Below, in pieces: positions 26,026 through 33,276 of a stretch of 64,000 nucleotides of DNA (position 1 is its first letter; each line of letters opens with the position of its first letter). The notes beneath the pieces are model-generated. The model worked only from the letters and a program-made list of their open reading frames with translations. It had not been told where the DNA came from and did not search any database. The translations under genes were made by a program, and so were the position numbers. This DNA is from Fibrobacter sp. (GTDB lineage: Bacteria > Fibrobacterota > Fibrobacteria > Fibrobacterales > Fibrobacteraceae): NCBI GenBank assembly GCA_024399065.1, contig JAKSIB010000010.1, positions 1 to 64,000 on the forward strand. The letters run 5' to 3'.

Positions 26026-26790
26026 TCGCAGGAATCCTGTAAGGGGATCGCTGGCGGCGGCACCACGAACCAGCACGCGGCCCATACCGGAGAGGTAAGC
26101 GTTGCGGCCAGCTTCAATGGCGGACTTGAAGGCGGCGGCCATGCGAGGCAAGTCACCGGCGGTAGCAAGGGCGGTGTTTGCCATAACAGCGGCGGCACCC
26201 ATTTCCATGGCTTCGCAAGCCTGAGACGGCTTACCGATACCAGCATCTACGATAATGGGAAGTTCGATTTCGTCGATGAGAATCTGGATGAAATCCTTGG
26301 CAGAGAGACCGCGGTTAGAACCGATGGGAGCCGCCAAAGGCATTACGGCAGCGGCACCTGCGTTTACCAAGTCGCGGGCAACGTTCAGGTCGGCGTGCAT
26401 GTAAGGTAGCACCACGAAACCTTCCTTGGCAAGAATCTCGGTAGCCTTGATGGTTTCGTAGTTATCCGGCAGCAGGTACTTGGAGTCGCGCATGATTTCG
26501 ATCTTTACGAAATCGCCGCAGCCCAGTTCGCGGGCAAGGCGTGCAATACGGACCGCTTCGTCGGCGTTGCGGGCGCCAGAAGTATTGGGCAGCAGGGTTG
26601 CACTCTTGGGAATGTAATCCAGGATGTTTTCATGTTCCTTGGTATTGGCACGGCGAACGGCGCAGGTAATAATTTCTGCACCGGCATACTGCACCGCAGC
26701 TTCAATCAGCTTCAGGGAGTACTTGCCAGAACCGAGAATAAAGCGGGAGTTGAACTCATGACCGCCAAGAACAAGTTTATCGTTTTCCAT
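26020..26790 (-). CDS. thiG: Thiazole synthase ThiG
   Basis: ThiG assembles thiazole phosphate from deoxyxylulose phosphate, dehydroglycine and ThiS-thiocarboxylate. The 256-residue TIM barrel has the usual features: [12 protein letters not shown] at the start, ITCAVRR with the Schiff-base region, [47 protein letters not shown] and [11 protein letters not shown]. Third gene of the thi run; heptamer arrays lie on both sides. Confidence 0.96.
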   Translation of the reverse strand: MENDKLVLGGHEFNSRFILGSGKYSLKLIEAAVQYAGAEIITCAVRRANTKEHENILDYIPKSATLLPNTSGARNADEAVRIARLARELGCGDFVKIEIMRDSKYLLPDNYETIKATEILAKEGFVVLPYMHADLNVARDLVNAGAAAVMPLAAPIGSNRGLSAKDFIQILIDEIELPIIVDAGIGKPSQACEAMEMGAAAVMANTALATAGDLPRMAAAFKSAIEAGRNAYLSGMGRVLVRGAAASDPLTGFLRD

Positions 26791-26813
26791 ATCTTAGGGC
26801 GCGCCAAAGGCGC

Positions 26814-26848
26814 TTTGAGGTTTGAGGTTCGAGGTCCGAGGCTAAAGC
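26814..26848. repeat. Heptamer tandem array (TTTGAGG/TTCGAGG)
   Basis: Units TTTGAGG, TTTGAGG, TTCGAGG, TCCGAGG, CTAAAGC. Lies between thiF and thiG; related in sequence to the arrays at 4274 and 22172. Confidence 0.75.
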
Positions 26849-26873
26849 CTCAAGACGAACAATTATTTTACAA

Positions 26874-27509
26874 TTACGTTACCATTCCACAGATCAAGCG
26901 CACTACAGTTTGGGCTTCGTGGGCGGCGCAAGCCATGACGCGAGGGGCCACCAGCCCGATTCCAGCATTCACGTCGCTGACGCCATCGCCGCACAAATAA
27001 AAATTCTTTGACACGCGGCGGGTCTGGATGGAATTTGCATCACCGAAGCCAGCCATCCCGGAGGCCGCCACCAGCACCTTGCCATTTTCCAAGGCGGCAT
27101 TCACCAGCATAGCCTTGGCTTCTGCATTATCAAAAGCCTCGCAAACTACGTCGGCCTTCCCTACCAGTTCCATAACATTTTCTTCTGTCACGCGAACCTG
27201 ATGGGATTCCAGTTCGATGTAGGGCGCAATCTCCCGTAGATTCTCAGGCAGCGCAACAGCCTTGGGCATTCCCACCTGGCAGGCCTTGTACTGCTGACGA
27301 TGCAAGTTGGTCACGTCCACGCAGTCAAAATCAATGAGAATAAGCTTACCTACGCCGGCACGAGCCAGCGCAATGGCCACGTTGGAGCCAAGCCCACCCA
27401 AACCGCAAACAGCAACAGTCGCACCCTGCAACTTTGCAACGTTTTCAGCACCCTGGCGAGTTTCCAGGGCTGAGAGCATTTCCTCTTTGGATGGAATTTG
27501 CGGTTCCAA
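26874..27509 (-). CDS. thiF: ThiS adenylyltransferase ThiF (short form)
   Basis: ThiF adenylates the C-terminal Gly of ThiS before sulfur transfer. The 211-residue protein has the nucleotide loop VCGLGGLGSNVA, the catalytic-site region IDFDCVDVTNLHRQQY and CEAFDNAEAKAML. It is the compact form lacking the two Zn-binding CxxC pairs of E. coli ThiF, as in many anaerobes. One base separates its start from the thiS stop. A truncated copy lies at 31951-32269. Confidence 0.93.
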   Translation of the reverse strand: MEPQIPSKEEMLSALETRQGAENVAKLQGATVAVCGLGGLGSNVAIALARAGVGKLILIDFDCVDVTNLHRQQYKACQVGMPKAVALPENLREIAPYIELESHQVRVTEENVMELVGKADVVCEAFDNAEAKAMLVNAALENGKVLVAASGMAGFGDANSIQTRRVSKNFYLCGDGVSDVNAGIGLVAPRVMACAAHEAQTVVRLICGMVT

Positions 27510-27510
27510 G

Positions 27511-27720
27511 TTAACCGCCTCCTACAAAGCTGACCACTTCCAGGGAGTCCCCATCGGAAAGCATGGTTTCGGCGTACTTGGCCTTGGGCACAATGTTTTC
27601 GTTTAATTCTACAGCGATACGCTTGCAGTCATAATTTGTAGTAGCCAAGTAATCCGCTACGGACTTACCCGCAAACACGGTTCCATCGGCTTCGATGTCA
27701 ATGCCATTGACTTTAATCAT
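27511..27720 (-). CDS. thiS: Sulfur carrier protein ThiS
   Basis: The 69-residue ubiquitin-like protein ends in Gly-Gly-Gly (SFVGGG), the site of adenylation and thiocarboxylation. Length and the EVVSFVGGG tail fit ThiS. First gene of the thi operon. A TAATTTTG box four bases upstream of the ATG suggests a very short leader, and no TPP riboswitch is seen upstream. A deleted and frameshifted relative lies at 32269-32395. Confidence 0.95.
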   Translation of the reverse strand: MIKVNGIDIEADGTVFAGKSVADYLATTNYDCKRIAVELNENIVPKAKYAETMLSDGDSLEVVSFVGGG

Positions 27721-27724
27721 GGCA

Positions 27725-27732
27725 CAAAATTA
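27725..27732 (-). promoter_or_regulatory. TAnnTTTG promoter box for the thi operon
   Basis: Read leftward TAATTTTG, four bases before the thiS ATG. Confidence 0.45.
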
Positions 27733-27878
27733 AAAAATTTGATTTTTGACGGCAACCAAACTTAAACCAACAGACCCATTCAGCATACCCCGCTCCAAAG
27801 TTAGCCTTTTTTAACTTTTTTCTCGCAAACCCCTTTAAAAGTTAGCCATAACTTATTATATTAGCTTAGTCTAAAATT

Positions 27879-28937
27879 ATGATTCCAGCAAGATTCCTTT
27901 TTATAAGCCTTTGTTTCTTGATTTTCATCGCCTGTCAAAAAGACGATTCTGCCAACACACCAAAATCAACGGAATCCGCAAAATCCTTTGAGGCCATGAA
28001 CACATTCATGTCGCTAAAAAGTTTCGGTACAGACCCAGAAAAAGCCAACGATGCCGTAGAGGCCCTGATCGCAAACATAGAAACGCAAATATCCACCACA
28101 AAAGAGGGCAGCTACATCTATAAACTCAATCACCTTAACGAAGGCGAAGAAAAATCCGTAGAAACACCCGCGCAGATCGCCAACCTGATTTCTTTTTCTT
28201 TAAGCATTGCCAAAGAAACGGACGGGGCCTTCAATCCAACACTATTCCCCATCATCCATTTATGGGGATTCACCACCGAAAAATATAGAGTTCCTTCGGA
28301 TACGGAAATCAAGGAAGCCCTTACCGCCACCGATTTCAACAAGGTCTCCCTTTCATATCAAAACAACAACTCGGCAATCGTGACCATGAAAAACGGAATG
28401 ATGATGGACATGGGAGCCATAGGCAAAGGCTTCGCAGGAGACCAGGCCATTCAATTATTGAAGGAAAAGGAAATAACATCCGCCATAATGGACCTAGGCG
28501 GAAACGTTCAGACTTTAGGCTGCAAGCCTGATGGAAGCCCTTGGAAAGTAGGCATTACCAATCCCTGGGGAGATGCCCCTATTGGCGGAATCGCCATTTG
28601 CAACAAGGCTGTCATAACCAGCGGTGGATACGAGCGTTATTTCGAGGAAAACGGGAAAAGATACATCCATATTTTTGACAGCAAAACTGGCAAGCCTGTA
28701 GATAACGATCTTGCCTCCGTTACCATAATCGCAGAATCCGGCATGTACGCCGACGCCTTATCTACGACCCTGTTTGTAATGGGTAAAGAAAAGGCCATTG
28801 ACTTTTATAAAAAGAATCATGAAAAATTCCAGATGATTCTTGTAATGAATGATAAAACCCTGGTCTACACAGAAGGACTCCAAGACATTTTGACCATAAC
28901 CTATCCCGTCAAAAAGAAAGCAATTATCAAAAACTAA
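27879..28937 (+). CDS. apbE: FAD:protein FMN transferase (ApbE), lipoprotein
   Basis: ApbE attaches FMN from FAD covalently to a Thr/Ser in exported or membrane proteins. The 352-residue protein has a lipobox FIAC near residue 19. Its family motifs are: AMNTFMSL, LNHLNEGE, ETDGAFNPTLFPIIHLWGF, MDMGAIGKGFAGDQA (flavin and Mg site), DLGGNVQTLG, SGGYERYF and HIFDSKTGKPV. It is followed 29 bp later, with CAGGAG before the next ATG, by a Tp47-like lipoprotein that carries a candidate flavinylation site, so that protein is the likely substrate. Confidence 0.95.
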   Translation: MIPARFLFISLCFLIFIACQKDDSANTPKSTESAKSFEAMNTFMSLKSFGTDPEKANDAVEALIANIETQISTTKEGSYIYKLNHLNEGEEKSVETPAQIANLISFSLSIAKETDGAFNPTLFPIIHLWGFTTEKYRVPSDTEIKEALTATDFNKVSLSYQNNNSAIVTMKNGMMMDMGAIGKGFAGDQAIQLLKEKEITSAIMDLGGNVQTLGCKPDGSPWKVGITNPWGDAPIGGIAICNKAVITSGGYERYFEENGKRYIHIFDSKTGKPVDNDLASVTIIAESGMYADALSTTLFVMGKEKAIDFYKKNHEKFQMILVMNDKTLVYTEGLQDILTITYPVKKKAIIKN

Positions 28938-28966
28938 CAATCAAAAAAAACACATCAGGAGAAAAA

Positions 28967-30472
28967 ATGAAAAAGAGCCATCTATCCCTTAGAATGGCAG
29001 GCTTTGCTGCTGCCATTACATTCGGTCTTACTGCTTGCGGTGACGAAGTTACCAAGTACTATGATTCCGATGGACATGAAATTTCCGTAATCGACACTTT
29101 GCTTGTAACGGAAGTTGTGAAGGAACAGGACACCATTAAAGTTTCCGAAGTCATCAAGGTCCCAGACACCGTCAAGGTTACCGAAGTGGTAACCGTCTAT
29201 GACACCGTTTCCGCAACTGAAGTGATCAAGACTATTGATACCGTCAAGACAACCATCGTTGTCAAGGACACCATCCACGACACCATCAGCGTGGAAGTCA
29301 TTAGGGAAGCTCCCGTTGAAGACTTGATGTACGGTACTGTCGCCCTTAGCTACGCCCAATATTTCTATGGTGAAATCAATGACGTGGCAGGCGAAAAGAA
29401 TGCGGTCAAGGGCGTTTACGCTTCCCCCAGTGCATCCGCTGTAATGGAAGGCTACGACGCATTCACCAGTGCCACCACCAGCAAGTACGCCAACTTCAAG
29501 CAGCTTGATGCCGAAGTCGCCGACGGTAAGGCAATTTACAAGGGCGTCGCCAATGTAGACGTGGCCATCAACAAGGCTCTTTACGAAGACGCCATCGCCA
29601 ACGGTTCCGAAAGCGACGCCAGCGATCTTTACAAGTTGATCAAGGCAGCAACCTGGTCTGAATCCGCAAGCGCTCCCGTAAACTACAAGGTCATCAATGC
29701 CGACGGCTCCGTCAGTAAGACCTACGGCTCGGTAGCAAACCGTACTCCCGCCACCGCAAGCATCAGCACCACTTCCAACTGGGGTAACTACATGGTGGAC
29801 TTCACCGCCACAGACATTTTCGAAGTTACCGCAGCCAACCTTCAGGCCGTCGTGATCGAAGATGAATTCGGTGACAAGTACGGTTTGATTCCCAATGCAC
29901 ACGTTTGGATGCAACCCCGCGAATTTGCATTCAGCGTCCAAAAGCACACCGAATCCCACGGCAACACTTCTCCCTACGAGCAGTTCGAAGGCATTGGAGG
30001 CAAGCGTATTACCAAGGTTACCTACTTCGTAAAGGATAACCACAACGTCGCCCTGAATACCGACTTGTTCCTCCCCTTCCGCGCAAACATTACTGCAGGC
30101 AAGGCTAAGGTCACCGTCACCGCAGGCGCACGCGGCAACACCACAACCATCAGCGACTTTACCACTGAAGATGTAACATTCACTGTCGGCGACACCGTAG
30201 TCTTCAACGCCGATGCAATCAGCAACGCCTCATCTCTGAAGCTTACCGCCTATGGCGTAGCATCGGGCCGTAACGTTACCTACACCGACATCAGCAATGG
30301 CGGTACATTCTCCACCTCTTCACTCTACGTTGTATTCGACTCCAGCATTCTCCCGGCAGCTGGTGGCGAATTCACCTTCAAGTTTGAAGATGCAAGTGGC
30401 TTACAGGCAACCGTAACTACAAAGGTCAAATTCGAAGCCGCACCGGCAGCACCCTCCACCGGCGAAGAATAA
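28967..30472 (+). CDS. Tp47-like lipoprotein, candidate ApbE substrate
   Basis: The 501-residue protein has a lipobox with Cys24 (GLTAC). A repetitive linker follows (about residues 40-112, recurring D-T-V/I and V-T/S-E-V). The mature region resembles the N-terminal domain of treponemal Tp47: MYGTVALSYAQYFYGEI corresponds to its YGYATLSYADYWAGEL, recalled from memory. Residues 164-172 read DAFTSATTS, close to the flavinylation consensus D-x-x-[ST]-G-A-T, with Ser in place of Gly; Thr170 would be the acceptor. The C-terminal half is strand-rich and resembles Ig-like domains. Likely an extracytoplasmic redox or binding protein; the flavin link is inferred. Confidence 0.7.
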   Translation: MKKSHLSLRMAGFAAAITFGLTACGDEVTKYYDSDGHEISVIDTLLVTEVVKEQDTIKVSEVIKVPDTVKVTEVVTVYDTVSATEVIKTIDTVKTTIVVKDTIHDTISVEVIREAPVEDLMYGTVALSYAQYFYGEINDVAGEKNAVKGVYASPSASAVMEGYDAFTSATTSKYANFKQLDAEVADGKAIYKGVANVDVAINKALYEDAIANGSESDASDLYKLIKAATWSESASAPVNYKVINADGSVSKTYGSVANRTPATASISTTSNWGNYMVDFTATDIFEVTAANLQAVVIEDEFGDKYGLIPNAHVWMQPREFAFSVQKHTESHGNTSPYEQFEGIGGKRITKVTYFVKDNHNVALNTDLFLPFRANITAGKAKVTVTAGARGNTTTISDFTTEDVTFTVGDTVVFNADAISNASSLKLTAYGVASGRNVTYTDISNGGTFSTSSLYVVFDSSILPAAGGEFTFKFEDASGLQATVTTKVKFEAAPAAPSTGEE

Positions 30473-30498
30473 ACTCTAATACATTACGAATCGAGAAC

Positions 30499-30549
30499 AG
30501 AACCTCCTGCCAACTTAAAGAGTACTCCTGGCGGGAGGTTCTTTTTATT
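30499..30549. terminator. Bidirectional terminator between convergent genes
   Basis: A 14-base stem starts AGAACCTCC at 30499-30512 and pairs with TGGCGGGAGGTTCT at 30529-30542. TTTTTATTT follows rightward. Confidence 0.88.
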
Positions 30550-30559
30550 TCTGATTTAT

Positions 30560-31546
30560 CTAATCCGTAATTTCAGTGGTAGCCAAAGCTGTACGAATCT
30601 TCTTGAAAATATTGCCAGAGGAATTGCGCAAGACATTACTTAATCCTCTGAAATATTTAAGCGACAAGGCAATCAAGGAATTTCCCTGAGGTCGCAAGTT
30701 TGCAGCACATTGCGACAAGGCAGAAACTGCAGAAAGTTTCATGGCCTGACAAACACCATTTACCAGAGAACCTTCCGTCAAGTTAAATTCCCCGACAGAA
30801 TAAAGAACCAGCCCCGATGGGGAAAGGACGTTTGCAATCAACACAAAAATCCATAAAGTCACATGAGGCATCAAGAGAATGCGACGACCGGAAATCTTTT
30901 GCGCTACAAAACTCAAAACAAGGCAAACACCAAGTACCTTCAAATCACTTTGCATCAGGGTAAATACCGCCATGGCGCAAATAGCAAAAACAATCCCCCA
31001 GATCCGATAGGGCGAACTAGTTTTCAGTTCAGCTTTGGAGCTTTGAATAATGGGAGCCTGTTCAGGAATATGCAAATGCAACGCCAAGAACGCCGTAAGG
31101 ATGCTAGCAAAGAGGGAGAATAGCATCATGGGACCAAGCAAGGCGAAAGATCCCTGCCCCAAAAACAAACTTGCCAAAAGAATCTGTACCATAGTGCTTA
31201 CCACCGCACCCACCATGGAAATTCCATACAGACCAATAAGTTTTTGAATTCGTCTTGTTCCGTAGAAAAGTCCATACATTACAATGCCAGAGGCCACCGA
31301 CTGGGCCAAAGACATTACAAAGAAGGGAGAGAACAAGGTGCCAGCCATTAAGGACGATGCAATCGCCTTGATCAAAAGCAAGACAACAAACGCCGGGAAA
31401 TCAAGACCGAACGCCAGCAAGACCACCGTATTTCCAAGGCCCAGCCTAAAGAAAGGGACCGTTCGAGGCAGGAACATTTCTGCATACGAAAACAGAAGAG
31501 TCAACGCCCCAAGATAGGCGATATAGTTTCTATCGCGCAACCGCAT
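30560..31546 (-). CDS. Gx transporter family membrane protein, possible EcfT-like C-terminal half
   Basis: The 328-residue protein has about ten hydrophobic segments. The N-terminal half matches the Gx-transporter family (older name: heptaprenyl diphosphate synthase component I): MFLPRTVPFFRLGLGNTVVLLAF and LMAGTLFSPFFVMSLA. The C-terminal half (about 205-320), with LSPSGLVLYSVGEFNLTEGSL and LRPQGNSLIALSLKYF, resembles transmembrane EcfT/CbiQ-type proteins. Two normally separate modules may therefore be fused. The ATG at 31546 has CGGAGG six bases upstream and overlaps the NusG-II gene by 17 bases. The substrate is unknown, perhaps a flavin or redox precursor by context. Confidence 0.7.
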   Translation of the reverse strand: MRLRDRNYIAYLGALTLLFSYAEMFLPRTVPFFRLGLGNTVVLLAFGLDFPAFVVLLLIKAIASSLMAGTLFSPFFVMSLAQSVASGIVMYGLFYGTRRIQKLIGLYGISMVGAVVSTMVQILLASLFLGQGSFALLGPMMLFSLFASILTAFLALHLHIPEQAPIIQSSKAELKTSSPYRIWGIVFAICAMAVFTLMQSDLKVLGVCLVLSFVAQKISGRRILLMPHVTLWIFVLIANVLSPSGLVLYSVGEFNLTEGSLVNGVCQAMKLSAVSALSQCAANLRPQGNSLIALSLKYFRGLSNVLRNSSGNIFKKIRTALATTEITD

Positions 31547-31868
31547 CAAAGCCCTCCGAATCTTCAACGTCTACGATGATTTTATTGGGAAGGCACACAA
31601 GAGGCTTTGCAAAACCTTGACGAATACAGATTTTGTTCGGACAAGGAGATTCTACAATGCGGGCGCGACCATTCTTGACCTGTACGGTGGTTTCACCTAA
31701 AGGTCCCGGGATCTTGTAGGATCCATCTTCTTTCAGGCTAAATTCATACATCCGGTCGGCAGCATGAACCACAATTCTATCCCCAGAAGCGGACATGGAA
31801 CGAAAAATCATCCAAATGGAAACGGCAAGAATAACCAACAATAGAACAACATCAATGACTTTCATCAT
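31530..31868 (-). CDS. NusG domain II-containing small membrane protein
   Basis: The 112-residue protein has one N-terminal transmembrane helix (KVIDVVLLLVILAVSIWMIF) and then an extracytoplasmic NusG-domain-II fold. The conserved core is ARIVESPCPNKICIRQG...LVCLPNKIIV with two Cys. Such proteins commonly sit beside Gx transporters, ApbE and FMN-binding proteins. It overlaps the downstream Gx gene, implying translational coupling. A TATATTTG box lies four bases before the ATG at 31868. Confidence 0.85.
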   Translation of the reverse strand: MMKVIDVVLLLVILAVSIWMIFRSMSASGDRIVVHAADRMYEFSLKEDGSYKIPGPLGETTVQVKNGRARIVESPCPNKICIRQGFAKPLVCLPNKIIVDVEDSEGFDAVAR

Positions 31869-31871
31869 AAC

Positions 31872-31879
31872 CAAATATA
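31872..31879 (-). promoter_or_regulatory. TAnnTTTG promoter box for the NusG-II/Gx operon
   Basis: Read leftward TATATTTG, ending four bases before the start codon at 31868. Confidence 0.45.
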
Positions 31880-31913
31880 GCAAAAGTTAGCCTAAAACAA
31901 CTTTTTCAAAACA

Positions 31914-31947
31914 ACAAAAAAGAGCCTGCATTTTTCAGCAGGCTCTT
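31914..31947 (-). terminator. Terminator downstream of the thiF remnant
   Basis: Read leftward, AAGAGCCTGC pairs with GCAGGCTCTT around TGAAAAAT, followed by a T-run. Confidence 0.85.
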
Positions 31948-31950
31948 ATA

Positions 31951-32269
31951 TTACCAATTCAAAAGCAAGTTTTCAGGCAGGGCAACAGCCTTCGCCTCAC
32001 CCACCTGACTTGCCTTGTACTGCTGTCGATGCAAATTGGTAACGTCGACGCAGTCAAAGTCAATGAGAATGAGCTTGCCTACGCCGGCCCGAGCCAAAGC
32101 GATAGCCACATTGGACCCAAAGACCATCCAGACCACAGACAGCCACCGTGGCAGCCTGCAATTTCTGGACGTTCTCAGCACCTTGTCGTTCCACAAGGGC
32201 GGCAAGCATCTCTTCCCGAGAGGGAGTGCGCAGTTCACCAACTGCAGAACTTTCGCACCCAGCGGACAT
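31951..32269 (-). pseudogene. Truncated, frameshifted duplicate of thiF
   Basis: Read leftward from ATG 32269, the frame gives ELRTPSREEMLAALVERQGAENVQKLQAATVAVCGL and then shifts. The adjacent frame continues SNVAIALARAGVGKLILIDF with DCVDVTNLHRQQYKASQV and ALPENL, then stops. It covers only the first 40 percent of ThiF. The start overlaps the stop of the thiS remnant, as in an operon. Confidence 0.88.
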
Positions 32270-32395
32270 TAGCCGCCTCCCACAAAACTGACTACTTCCA
32301 GAGAGTCCCCTTCAGCAAGAAGGGTTTCGCCATACTTGGCCTTAGGCACAATTTCGCCGTTCTTTTCGATGGCGATGCCATTGACTTTAATCATG
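32269..32395 (-). pseudogene. Deleted, frameshifted duplicate of thiS
   Basis: The 127-base remnant starts [18 protein letters not shown] and ends in the ThiS tail [11 protein letters not shown]. About 28 internal codons are missing compared with the intact gene, and an extra G after the K codon breaks the frame. Together with the thiF remnant it marks a decayed thiS-thiF duplication. Confidence 0.85.
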
Positions 32396-32441
32396 ACCCA
32401 AAATTAAAAATTCTACAACCTCTCGGCAATACATCTACAAG

Positions 32442-33215
32442 CTACTTATGCCTGTACCCGCTCAAAGCCAACAGCACCAAAGCCGGGGTATAGAAGTACC
32501 ACACAAAATTGTTGGCAACCGTAGCCACAATCTCCTGGGTGCTGTGATCCGGGCCCGTAGCCAGGGAAATTCCCACGCAGGCATCACAGCAAAAGAACAA
32601 GATCATCCCCCGCTTGATATCCTTGGCGTTTTCCGCCGGGAAATAGCCTTTCTTCGGAGCCTGCCAAGCCACCACCACAGAGCAAATCAAGAAGGTCGCA
32701 TAGGTGCCCACAATGGGAATGGTGGGGCTTTCGAAAATACCGAACAGGTGAAGTGCGTTGCAAATGAACATGACCACGAAGGGGATGCAAATGATCCAAG
32801 GAACGCTATTGTCGGTATCGCTTATACGGGAGTGCCTAAAAATAAAAAGAGCCTGCACCACCATAAAGAAACAAATGCCTAACAAGGTGTAATCGGAGCT
32901 ATGCTCAAAAAGGCTTGTGGCGTTATGCAAAATCTTTAGGCAGAAATCCGCACACAACGCCATAATGAACCCGGCCTGCAAAAAGCGTTTGTCCCGTTTA
33001 CAAAGGGCTGATTTGCCGATGATCAAAGCCACAATGGTTACAATGGTGGTCACCGCAAACTTGGCGTAATTTTGAAAGTGGCTTGAATCTACAAGGCACT
33101 GCTCTACGGCTCCGCACTTGTAAAAAACGTACCAGTCGCGAATAAAAAATGCAACCGCAAGAACACCTACGATTGATAATGCTAAAACAACTTTTGTTCT
33201 CTTTTCCATGTCCAT
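32442..33215 (-). CDS. YhhN-like multi-pass membrane protein
   Basis: The 257-residue protein has about eight hydrophobic helices. The pattern ALCADFCLKI...LLGICFFMVVQALFIFRHSR...GMILFFCCDACVGISLA...FYTPALVLLALS resembles the YhhN (lysoplasmalogenase-like) family. The resemblance is moderate and the substrate unknown. Starts at 33215 or 33209 are equally possible; neither has a strong ribosome site. It is separated from upstream dcuA by a terminator hairpin. Confidence 0.6.
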   Translation of the reverse strand: MDMEKRTKVVLALSIVGVLAVAFFIRDWYVFYKCGAVEQCLVDSSHFQNYAKFAVTTIVTIVALIIGKSALCKRDKRFLQAGFIMALCADFCLKILHNATSLFEHSSDYTLLGICFFMVVQALFIFRHSRISDTDNSVPWIICIPFVVMFICNALHLFGIFESPTIPIVGTYATFLICSVVVAWQAPKKGYFPAENAKDIKRGMILFFCCDACVGISLATGPDHSTQEIVATVANNFVWYFYTPALVLLALSGYRHK

Positions 33216-33226
33216 ATAATAAATAA

Positions 33227-33256
33227 AATCCCTCGGAATGACCAAGGGATTTTTTG
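33227..33256 (-). terminator. Terminator of dcuA
   Basis: AATCCCTCGG and CCAAGGGATT form a stem around AATGA, 20 bp past the dcuA stop. A/T runs lie on both sides, best on the rightward strand. Confidence 0.65.
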
Positions 33257-33276
33257 AAAATTTCCGTAAATGTTTT

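Noticed and set aside
27721-27878. TPP riboswitch before the thi operon
   Set aside because: The CUGAGA and ACC...GAUC thi-box elements are not present on the leftward strand.
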